Source: Mesorhizobium sp. STM 4661 (GTDB taxonomy: Bacteria > Pseudomonadota > Alphaproteobacteria > Rhizobiales > Rhizobiaceae). From it: a DNA stretch of 64,000 nt. Of this stretch, positions 53,301 to 61,500 are shown piece by piece (the stretch's first letter is position 1; every line of letters begins with the position of its first letter). Location of the stretch: assembly GCF_000359125.1 (NCBI RefSeq), contig NZ_CAAF010000069.1, positions 62,001 to 126,000 on the forward strand. The letters run 5' to 3'. Under the pieces are notes generated by a model that was not told where the DNA came from, searched no databases, and was given only the letters and a program-made list of their open reading frames with translations. The translations under genes and the position numbers were made by a program.

Positions 53301-56300
53301 GTGATGCCTTCGACCTTGGCCAGATTGGTGGCGGCCGAAGGCAGCGTCGCCGAAATATCGAGCTTCGGCTGCGTGCCCTGCCCCGCGGCCTTCAGCGACA
53401 ACGCCTGCAGCTCGAGCCTGATCGGGCTCTCGGGGCTGCCAAGCACCAGCGGCAGGCTCGGACCGGTCGAGGCAAGGTCGAGCGAGAAATCGCTGATGCC
53501 GTTCGGATTGATCGTGCCGGCCGCCTTGCCGGAGATCTTTTCGCCGGCAAGCGTCGCCTGGTCGATTGCAACGCCGCCGGCGGAGGAGAAACTGCCTGCC
53601 GCATCGAGGTTGAGCGGACCGAGTGCCGCCTGGCGGGTCTGGCTGGTCTCGGCGCCAGCGAGTTGCACATTGAAACGAATGTCTGGGTTTGCCGAGGGGC
53701 CCGTCACTTGCGCCGTGCCGCCCAGCGTGCCCGCCGCGTCGAGGCCAGGCGAGAAATCATTGGCAAGGGCTGCCGGCAGCGCGGAAAATTCGGCCGCGAG
53801 GTCGAGCGTCTGGCCAGCGGTGCCGGAGAGGGTCACCGACCCGCCCCCGACATCGAGCGCCAGCTTCTCGATGCTGGCGGTGCCATTGGCGACGCTCAAG
53901 CTCGACGGCTGGGCGATCGCTGCCTTGATGCCGCGAATGGTCGCTTCGCCCGAGGCGATCTCGACGCTGGTCGTGCCGTCCGCGATCTTCACCCGCCCAG
54001 CGGCCGTGGCCGGAATGCCTGATATGGTGGCGCCGCCGGAAAAGCCGGTCCAGTCGCTATCGCGCTTCAGATCGACGCCGATGCCGTTGATCACAGTGGT
54101 TCCCGAAGTGACCGCATCGGCCTTGATCGTGCCGGAGATCGCCGGGCCCTTGAGATAGTTGGCGACCAGCGCGTTGACGGCGATGGTCTTCGCCGCCAGG
54201 TCGCCGCGAGAAATCGAGGCGCTCGTCATATCGATCGCGACAGTCGGCGCGCCCCCATCATCGGAGAAACGGATGCTGCCCTGTATGTCGCCAGTCGCCG
54301 TCTGCCCGGCAAGCGCGGCCAGCGGGCCGATATCGGGCGCATCGAGCGTCAGCGTGCCAAGCGGCAGCAGGCTGTCGTCGAGCGCAAGGTCGCCCGAGAC
54401 CTTGTTGTCGCCCAGCGCCAGGCTGAGCCCGTTGATGGACCGCTTTCCGTCACTCATGACCAACGACGCCTTGAGGTCGAGCGGCTGGTCGTCGACCGAC
54501 CCGGTCAGCGAGACATCGGCAGCCGGGCTGGCGATGTCGGCCTTCCCCTTCGCACTCAACTTGACGGTCTTCACCGTGCGGCCCGAAGCCGTCAGGCTGT
54601 CGCTGTCGGCCGACACCGAGAAATCCGGCGCCGAGCGCGCGCCGCTCGCCGTCAGCGCGAAATCGACGGCCCCGCCGACCGGCACGCCGACGATGGGCGA
54701 CAGCACCGAGACATCGCCGAGCGTGCCCTTGACGTCCGCCTGGATGTCGGTGCCCGTCGCGCTGGCGGTGCCGCTGGCGCTGAGTGCCCCGGAAGTGAAT
54801 TCCAGTGAATTGGCGGCGAACGAGCCTTGCGGATCGCGGGTTGCGGTGGCCGAGAATGTCACGCGCTCGCCGAGAACCGGGCGGATCTGCGGCGGCAGCG
54901 CCGTCGAGACGGCATCGGCATTCATCTTGAGCGTCATCGCCAGGTCGGCCAGCGTCACCTTGGCGGTGAGCGAGGCGTTGAGCGCATCGCTGCGCAACGT
55001 GCCCTGATCGACGGAAATCTCGTCCTTGCTGACCGAACCAGCGAGATCGGCGGTAACCTTGCCGGTCACCAGCGGCGCCAGCGTCGCGACATTTGTGTTG
55101 AGGCCGCCGGCCGTAAGCTTGATGCTGACCGGCCCGCTGCGCTCCTGGATGTCGAAGCCGTTGGAATGGATCTCGGCGGTGAGATTGTCCAGCCGCGTGC
55201 CGCCCGCCACCACCGAGACCAGAGACGCGCCGATGTCGACGATCGGCGCCTTACCACCGCCGAAGGCACGAGCGGTGGCGCCTGTGAGCGCCACGGTCAC
55301 CGGCTGCGCCGTGCTGCCGAGGCTGAGCACGATGGGCGGCCCCTTGGCGGCGAGTTCCACCGCAAGGTCGCTGGCGCCGTTGGGATCGACGATACCGGCG
55401 GCAGTGCCATGCACGGCATCGCTGTCGATACTGGCGCGATCGACAGCGACGCCGCCCGCGACCATGGCGGTCCCGGCAAGGTCGAAGCTGGTCTTGCCGG
55501 CAAACAGGGGTTTCAGGTTTTCCGGCACAAAGCGCGCGAAGTCGCCGTCGCCCTTGGCCTCGACATGGCTGCCCTTGTCGGTGAGCTGATGCCGGCCGGT
55601 GAGTTGGGTGACGATCTGGCCGTCGACGACGAAGGTCCCGATGCCGCTCCAGTTGGCGATCGGCCCCGTGCCCGAGACGACGATGTCGACCGGCGGCGCA
55701 TCCGGCAGATTGAGCAGATTGGCGATGATGCCGCCGGCCGGCTCGGATGCCTTCAGATCGAGGTCGAGCTTGTTGTCGGCGGGCGCGAAATTGATTTTCG
55801 CGTCGACCGTGCCTTGCTTGCCGTCATGGCGGGTGATGTTGAGGTTCGTTTCGACCGCCAGCGGCGCCGCGTCGGCCTTGAGCGCGCCCTTGGCCGCGAG
55901 CTCGGCGATGCCGCTGCCGGCCAGGGCCTGCCCGAGCGCGATCTCGGGAAGCTCGATCTGTTTGATGTCGACGGAAACCGGCAGCGCGGTCGCACCACCC
56001 TGGCTCGGCTGCGTGCTGGCCACCGGCAGGCGCGCCAGTTCGATACGCTCCGCGGCGATGCGCTCGGCGCTGAAGTTTTTCAATAGAAGCGCCCGCGGCG
56101 ACCAGTCGACGGCCAGTTTGCGGGCCACGAGCCAGGCGCCTTCGCGGTCCTCCAGCACGACATGGTCGACGGTCAGCGCGCCGGACCAGATGCCGTCAAT
56201 GCCGCTGACCGTGACTTTGCGGTCGTCGGTCGACGCCATGGTCGAGATGATGCCGGCAAGGTTTGCGCGGCCGCGCTCGGTCTTGGTCAGCACAACGAGC

Positions 56301-56374
56301 GCCCCCACGGCCGCCGCAACCACGATGAGCAGCGTGTAAAGGACGATGCGAAGGATGCGCTTGAACATCTTCAT
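50324..56374 (-). CDS. tamB: Translocation and assembly module subunit TamB, enlarged
   Basis: The 2016-residue protein has one N-terminal membrane anchor (residues 5-30). It is followed by a very long beta-rich periplasmic region of repeated beta-taco/AsmA-like strands. The C-terminal DUF490 domain starts at about 1680 and ends with a terminal aromatic-rich strand. TamB bridges the inner membrane to TamA and moves phospholipid or assists outer-membrane protein assembly. E. coli TamB is about 1260 residues and other rhizobial forms are about 1400-1600. The excess here corresponds to an internal duplication of about 622 residues. It lies three bases downstream of tamA on the same strand. Confidence 0.92.
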   Translation of the reverse strand: MKMFKRILRIVLYTLLIVVAAAVGALVVLTKTERGRANLAGIISTMASTDDRKVTVSGIDGIWSGALTVDHVVLEDREGAWLVARKLAVDWSPRALLLKNFSAERIAAERIELARLPVASTQPSQGGATALPVSVDIKQIELPEIALGQALAGSGIAELAAKGALKADAAPLAVETNLNITRHDGKQGTVDAKINFAPADNKLDLDLKASEPAGGIIANLLNLPDAPPVDIVVSGTGPIANWSGIGTFVVDGQIVTQLTGRHQLTDKGSHVEAKGDGDFARFVPENLKPLFAGKTSFDLAGTAMVAGGVAVDRASIDSDAVHGTAAGIVDPNGASDLAVELAAKGPPIVLSLGSTAQPVTVALTGATARAFGGGKAPIVDIGASLVSVVAGGTRLDNLTAEIHSNGFDIQERSGPVSIKLTAGGLNTNVATLAPLVTGKVTADLAGSVSKDEISVDQGTLRSDALNASLTAKVTLADLAMTLKMNADAVSTALPPQIRPVLGERVTFSATATRDPQGSFAANSLEFTSGALSASGTASATGTDIQADVKGTLGDVSVLSPIVGVPVGGAVDFALTASGARSAPDFSVSADSDSLTASGRTVKTVKLSAKGKADIASPAADVSLTGSVDDQPLDLKASLVMSDGKRSINGLSLALGDNKVSGDLALDDSLLPLGTLTLDAPDIGPLAALAGQTATGDIQGSIRFSDDGGAPTVAIDMTSASISRGDLAAKTIAVNALVANYLKGPAISGTIKADAVTSGTTVINGIGVDLKRDSDWTGFSGGATISGIPATAAGRVKIADGTTSVEIASGEATIRGIKAAIAQPSSLSVANGTASIEKLALDVGGGSVTLSGTAGQTLDLAAEFSALPAALANDFSPGLDAAGTLGGTAQVTGPSANPDIRFNVQLAGAETSQTRQAALGPLNLDAAGSFSSAGGVAIDQATLAGEKISGKAAGTINPNGISDFSLDLASTGPSLPLVLGSPESPIRLELQALSLKAAGQGTQPKLDISATLPSAATNLAKVEGITLALHSDAFDVRSRTGPISGTVTADKIGLDNPTIAPLIAGKITAKVAGSLAKDTVVIDSGSVVGAALNSAFNGKVSLADGAIDLNLRADAASEALPAAARGVLGERTELSAALKRDANGNVTADAIKLVSGALTADGKASLADNKVVADIKGALADISLLSKDAMGAIAFALNAQGPSTAPDLSLTVNSDRLAVAEREITGLQLTATGKADATNPAANVQLTGNVAGQALQGSAVLATSDGKRAINGLLLSLGKNRVSGDLALDDAFVPEGTVALDLPDIGPLAALALEKAEGDVRGTIAFSKTGNAPEVTIKASTASISRGDLSAKTVTIDALIANYLAAPVISGKVRADSVTSGGTVILGIDVDLKRDGDWTGFSGGATVKDIPAKAAGRVKVVNGTTTIELASGQATVQGIKAAIAQASTITIANGTTSLDRLVLNLGGGTATVSGKVGQALDLNATLARVPASLANSFSPGLDAAGSISGTVKVTGAPANPAVAFKIDASGVQTSQTRGAGFGGMSVSSSGNFASNRLAFDANISDGAGLGLKGGGTVTTAGTPALALDFSGKVPFAFLTRTLTAQGLSLSGTANVNVQVRGPATSPMIGGTVSTAGARLVDARSGLAINNITADVAIGGGVARINRLTGTLSTRGSLSASGTVGIDPARGFPADLSVKLVDGRYTDGRVVTANLGGDLTIKGPLASAPVISGTVNLAKTVITVPEKLPGSLAALDVKHKNAPGAVRAQDKALRPATASGSSGGSGLNLDVTVNAPSQIFIQGRGVDAELGGSLRLTGPAASPQAIGTFTLRRGRLSILGKRLTFTEGTVGFSGSLVPYLNLTATSTTSSATVTIVVSGEATNPKFTFSSVPALPEDEVLAQLIFGRSMSNLSPLQIAQLAEAAGQLAGIGGSTSLLQNLRSAIGVDDLDVTTDDEGGTAVSAGKYLNDRTYVTIQKGDKPGSGKATIDLNVGRGVKLRGEANDAGEAKGGIFYEREY
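51740..55477 (-). repeat. Tandem duplication inside tamB, two units of about 1.87 kb
   Basis: Unit 1 (residues about 300-920) and unit 2 (about 922-1545) share the same order of motifs. For example, VSGDLALDDSLLPLGTL aligns with VSGDLALDDAFVPEGTV, SASISRGDLAAKT with TASISRGDLSAKT, and NDFSPGLDAAGTLGGT with NSFSPGLDAAGSISGT. At DNA level an identical stretch GCCGCCGGAAAAGCCGGTCC occurs at about 52166 and again 1866 bp later, a distance of exactly 622 codons. The boundaries are approximate. Confidence 0.85.
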
Positions 56375-56377
56375 CGC

Positions 56378-58306
56378 TCAGAACGCCTGGCCAATACCGG
56401 CATAGATACCGAAACGCGGATCGCCGGGACCACGGTTAAGCGGCAATGCCGCGTCGATGCGCAATGGCCCGAATGGCGTGATGTAGCGCAAGCCGACGCC
56501 GGCGCCGACCTTCATGTCGGAGAAATCCGGGAATGATCCGGTCGAGACGGTGCCGGCATCGACGAATGGCACGACGCCGATCGTGTCGGTGACGGCGATG
56601 CGCATCTCGACCGAGGTCTCGAAGAAGGAGAGCCCGCCGATCGGCTGTCCGTCGATGTCCTTCGGACCGATGCCCTGATAGGCATAGCCGCGCACCGAAC
56701 CGCCGCCGCCGGAATAGAAGCGCCGGTCGGCCGGAACATCCTGAAGGCCGGCGCCGACGATCGATCCGATGGCGACGCGTTCGGCGAAGACGAATTTCGA
56801 GGCCGTATCAAGCGACTGGTATGCCGACCCCTCGCCCTTCAGCTTGAGGAAGGCAGCGCCGTTCAGAATGTCGTAGCTTGGCTCGGCATAGGCCAGCACC
56901 CGGAATCCCCGCGTCGGATTGAGCCGGCTGTCGCGGTTGTCATAAACATATTGCAAGGGGATGCTGGCGATCAGATAGGTATGCTTGCCGAAGGCGTCGC
57001 GGATCTTCGAATAGTCGAGCGCGATTTCAGCCGAAACCGTCTGCTTCTTGTCGAGCTCATAGGACAGGCCGGTGCTGCCCTTGACCGAGAAATGGTCGTA
57101 GGCGTCGGGATGCTCCAACACGGTCTTGACGTTGGCGAAGAATTTCGACGCCGGTCCGACCACGCCCGGTTTTTCGAACATGATGCCGGCATTGTAGTTG
57201 AGCTCGGTCAAGCTGTTGCTGCCGATGCCGCTGATCGCACCATCAATGCGCAGCTTCTCGGCTCGCCCAAACAGGTTGCGGTGACCCCAATAGCCTTCCA
57301 GACCGAGCCCCTCGGTATTGGAGAGCGTGCCGCCAACGCCGAAATAGCGAGGCTTGCGTTCGCTGACCTGGACACCGATCGGGATGTTGCCGTCGCCATC
57401 GAGGCTGTCGGCCTCCTTGAGTGTCACGCTGTTGAACACTTCCAGCCCGAGCAACCGGTCGCGCGCCTCGTCGATCTCATCGGGCGAATATTGGCGGCCA
57501 CGCTTCAGGCCGGTCATGTATTCGGTGAAGTCGCGGTCGACCTTCTCGGTGCCTTCGACCGTGGTGTCGCCATAGCCGGCGACCGGCCCGGCCGCCACGG
57601 TGAGCGTCACATCGAGCGTTGAGGTGTCATGGTCGGCGACGATCTCCTGGCCCGTCACCTTGGCCAGCGGCCTGCCCTCCGCCTTGAGCGCCCGCACGAT
57701 CGAGGCCTCGGCCTTGAGCACCGCGCCTGACCCGGCGTCGCCGCCGGCGATCAGGCCGAAATCGGCGCTGGCCAACCCCGCCGCATCGCCTTTCAGCCGG
57801 ATATTGCCGAGCGTGAATTTCGGCCCGGTCGCGATACCGATCACCACCGGGATCGGCTGCGGTCCCGAAAATTCGGCATCGGGCGGCAGTTCGTCGAGCG
57901 CCTTTCCCTCGATGGTGATGGTGACGACGCCTTCATAGCGGGCGTCAGCATAAAGTGCGGCGACAAGTTGTTCGCGATCGCTGCGCGCCTTGGCCAGCAG
58001 CCCGAGCGAACCGGAAACCGGGAGCTCTTCGTCGTTTTTCAGCGTCGAGGCGTTTTCGAGCTTCTTGACCAGATCCTTGTCGGCGTCGGGCGCATCGATG
58101 GTGACGGCATAGCGCAGCGGGTCGACAATATCGGCGTCCTCGTCGCTGGAAGAACCCCATAATTTGATGCCGAATAGCTCGAAAGCCGTGGCATTTCGGG
58201 GCTCGGCAAACAGTGCGGCCGAGCATATCAGGGCGAAAAGCAGGGTACGCGAAAGCCCGCGCAGTGACGCTCCTCCCCCCGACATCTGCCTTTTACGCAC
58301 CAACAT
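56378..58306 (-). CDS. tamA: Outer-membrane translocation protein TamA (Omp85 family)
   Basis: The 642-residue protein has a signal peptide (cleavage near residue 42), POTRA-type domains through about 330, and a 16-strand Omp85 barrel to the C-terminal aromatic (GIYAGIGQAF). The barrel includes the conserved GGGGSVRGYAYQGIGP motif near residue 535 that lies inside the pore. It pairs with TamB in one operon. The ATG at 58306 is taken; the ATG at 58285, with AAAGGCAG before it, is an equally good start. Confidence 0.92.
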   Translation of the reverse strand: MLVRKRQMSGGGASLRGLSRTLLFALICSAALFAEPRNATAFELFGIKLWGSSSDEDADIVDPLRYAVTIDAPDADKDLVKKLENASTLKNDEELPVSGSLGLLAKARSDREQLVAALYADARYEGVVTITIEGKALDELPPDAEFSGPQPIPVVIGIATGPKFTLGNIRLKGDAAGLASADFGLIAGGDAGSGAVLKAEASIVRALKAEGRPLAKVTGQEIVADHDTSTLDVTLTVAAGPVAGYGDTTVEGTEKVDRDFTEYMTGLKRGRQYSPDEIDEARDRLLGLEVFNSVTLKEADSLDGDGNIPIGVQVSERKPRYFGVGGTLSNTEGLGLEGYWGHRNLFGRAEKLRIDGAISGIGSNSLTELNYNAGIMFEKPGVVGPASKFFANVKTVLEHPDAYDHFSVKGSTGLSYELDKKQTVSAEIALDYSKIRDAFGKHTYLIASIPLQYVYDNRDSRLNPTRGFRVLAYAEPSYDILNGAAFLKLKGEGSAYQSLDTASKFVFAERVAIGSIVGAGLQDVPADRRFYSGGGGSVRGYAYQGIGPKDIDGQPIGGLSFFETSVEMRIAVTDTIGVVPFVDAGTVSTGSFPDFSDMKVGAGVGLRYITPFGPLRIDAALPLNRGPGDPRFGIYAGIGQAF

Positions 58307-58578
58307 TGTGACTCTAACCTAACGCTCAAAACTAAAATTGGAATGAAGTTCTGAAGTGCTCGTAAAGGGGCCACAATCCAATTGTCTGAAATAGGCAGGG
58401 CTTGGAATTCACACCTTCTGCGTCGCCGCAAGAAAGCGTGATCCCTTGCCCTATGGTGGTACTACCGGTCATCGGCCGGAAAGGAAACCGTTGGCAGGCG
58501 GACCCTGCCGCGTCCTCGTGTTGACAAGCTTCAGTGAAGCCTGAACATGCCGGACGTAAGCACTGTCTGGAGGGTGTT

Positions 58579-61500
58579 ATGGCAATGCGCGCGGCTCGTG
58601 GTCTGTCTATCCTTATCCTTCTCTTTTTCGCCTGGGGCAGCGTCGCGCAAGCGGCCGAAGCGCGGCGAATCGCAACGACCGACAATTCCGACTATTTCGG
58701 TTTCGATCTCCGGTCCGACCAGAATGTCAGCCTCGACCAGTGCAAGACCACATGCCTCGGCGACCCCGCCTGCCGCGCCTTCACCTACAACCTCAAGGCC
58801 AAATGGTGCTTTCTCAAATCCGACTATAACCAGCTGAAGCCGTTCAATGGCGCAGTCGCCGGCAAGGTCGTCGATGTCGATGGCGATCCGGATATCGGCG
58901 CACCGCCGGAACTGACCTTCTTCCCGAACTGGATGGCCGACCAGGCCCAGCAATACCGCAACAGGCTCACCGGTCCGGCCTCCACCAAGCCGACCGAAGG
59001 GCTGACGGCGCTGCGGGCTTCGGCCGAACAGGCGACGTTGACCGGCGACCATCGCTCGGCCATGCAGAAGTACGAGGCGGCGGTTTCGGTGATGCCCGAC
59101 GACGGCCAACTCTGGCTTGAGCTGGCACGCGAAACGCTTGCCGTGCAGCCGGCCGCCAACACATCCGAGGCCTCGATCTTGCCGGCAAACGCCACCTCCG
59201 CCGGCTTCAACGCCTACAAGCTCCTGCGCACCACCAGGACACGGGCCGATGCGCTGGCATTGCTCGGCGACGGGCTCGATCGCCGCGACCTCTACCGGCC
59301 GGCCCTGCAATCCTACGAAGCCAGCCTCGCGCTGGTCAGCTCGCCGGGGGTCCGCGCCGCCTATCAGGACCTCAAGGCCCGCAAGGGCTTTCGCGTCATC
59401 GACCATACCGTTGATGCCGACACCAGCGCACCGCGCATCTGCGCGCAGTTTTCCGAAGATCTGGTCAAGACCGGCGTCGACTATGCGCAGTTCGTCACTG
59501 TCGACAACGCCGCTCCAAAGGGGGTCGAGGCCAAGGACAAGCAGATCTGCGTCGACGGGCTCGAGCATGGCCAGCACTATGAGGTGACCTTCCGCGCCGG
59601 TCTGCCGGCCGCCATCGGCGAAACGATCGCAGCACCGGTGGTGCTGTCGATCTATGTCCAGGACCGCGCGCCTTCGGCCCGCTTCACCGGCGACAGCTTC
59701 GTGCTGCCGGCGGGCGCGCGCCGCGGCATTCCGGTCGTCACCGTCAACATGAACGCCGCCAAGATGAAGCTATACCGCATTGGCGACCGCTCGCTGGCAC
59801 AACTTCTGTCCGGCTATCAGTTCCTGCGCCAGCTCGACGGCTATGACATCTCCAACATTTCCGACCAGATGGGCTCGCCGGTCTGGGAGGGCCAGCTCGA
59901 GATCGCCAACGACCTCAACAAGGAAGTCACCACGTCCTTCCCGGTCGACGAAGCGCTGCCGCAACGCAAGCCCGGCGTCTATGTGCTGACCGCGCAAGCG
60001 GTCGACGATAAGAGCGACGACTATGATTCGCGCGCCACGCAGTGGTTCGTCGTTTCCGATATCGGTCTATCGACCTACACCGGGCAGGACGGGCTCAACG
60101 TCTTCGCCCGTTCGCTTGGAACTGCCAAGCCGATCGCTGGCGCCGAGCTGACGCTGCTCGCCAGGAACAACGAAATCCTCGGCACCGCGACCACCGACGC
60201 CGAGGGACGCGCCGTCTTCAACCCCGGCCTGACGCGCGGCGACGGCGGCATGGTGCCGGCCGTGCTGATGGCCAAGCAGGGCGACAGCGATTTCGTCTTC
60301 CTCGACATGGGCCGAGCCGGCTTCGACCTGTCCGACCGTGGCGTCACCGGGCGCGCTGCGCCGGGTGCGCTCGACGTCTATGCCTGGACCGAACGTGGCA
60401 TCTACCGCGCCGGCGAGGACGTCCATGTCGCCGCCCTTGCCCGCGACGGCGCCGCCAAGGCGGTCGAGAACCTGCCGCTGACCTTCATTTTCACGCGTCC
60501 CGACGGTGTCGAGAACCGCCGCATCGTCAGCGATGGCGCGTCCGCCGGCGGCCATGCCGTCGACCTGCCGCTCGAACCCAACGCCATGCGTGGCACCTGG
60601 ACGGTGGCGATCCACACCGACCCCAAGCAGCCGGCGGTCGCCAGCCAGATGTTCCTGGTCGAGGACTTCGTGCCGGATCGCATCGAGTTCGACCTCAGCT
60701 CCGACAAGCAGGAAATCGCCCAGGGCGAAACCGCCAACGTCACAGTCGACGGCCGTTTCCTCTATGGCGCGCCGGCCGCGGGGCTGGCGCTTGAGGGCGA
60801 GCTGACGCTGTCGACAGCCCGCGACTGGGACCGCTTCAAGGGCTATTCCTTTGGCCTTGCCGACGAGCAGTCGGCCGAACCCTCGGTGACGCCGTTCACC
60901 GGCCTGCCGGTGGTCGGCGAGGATGGCAAGGCGACCTTCCCGGTTTCCGTCGACCAGTTGCCCTCGACCACCAAGCTCGTCGACGCCAAGGTCACGGTCA
61001 GGATGCGCGAGACCGGCGGCCGTGCTGTCGAGCGCTCGCTCAATATCGGCATCCGCCCGCAAGGCCACATGATCGGCATCCGTCCGGATTTCGATGGCGA
61101 CGAGGTGCCGCAAGGCGGCACGGCGAAGTTCAGCCTGATCGCCGTCGATCCCGACGGCAAGCGCGAGGCGCTGAAGGGCGCGCAATGGTCGCTGGTCAAG
61201 GTCGAACGCAGTTATCAGTGGTACCGCTCGAGCAATTCCTGGAACTATGAGCCGGTCACCTTCACCAAGTCGGTGGCCAACGGCCAGGTCGACCTGAGCG
61301 CCGACGCCGAGGCCACGGTGTCACTGCCGGTCGACTGGGGTCGCTACCGACTGGAGATCGAGACTTCGGATCCGGAAGGCCCGGCGACCAGCTATGAGTT
61401 CGACGCCGGCTGGTATGTCTCCTCCACCACCACCGAAACGCCCGACGGGCTCGAGATCGCGCTCGACAAGGACAACTACGCGGCAGGCGAAGTGGCCAAG

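Noticed and set aside
51104..56086. Several plus-strand open frames of 160-470 codons opposite tamB
   Set aside because: They follow the repeats of tamB in antisense, recur with the same 1866-bp offset and carry no protein signature.
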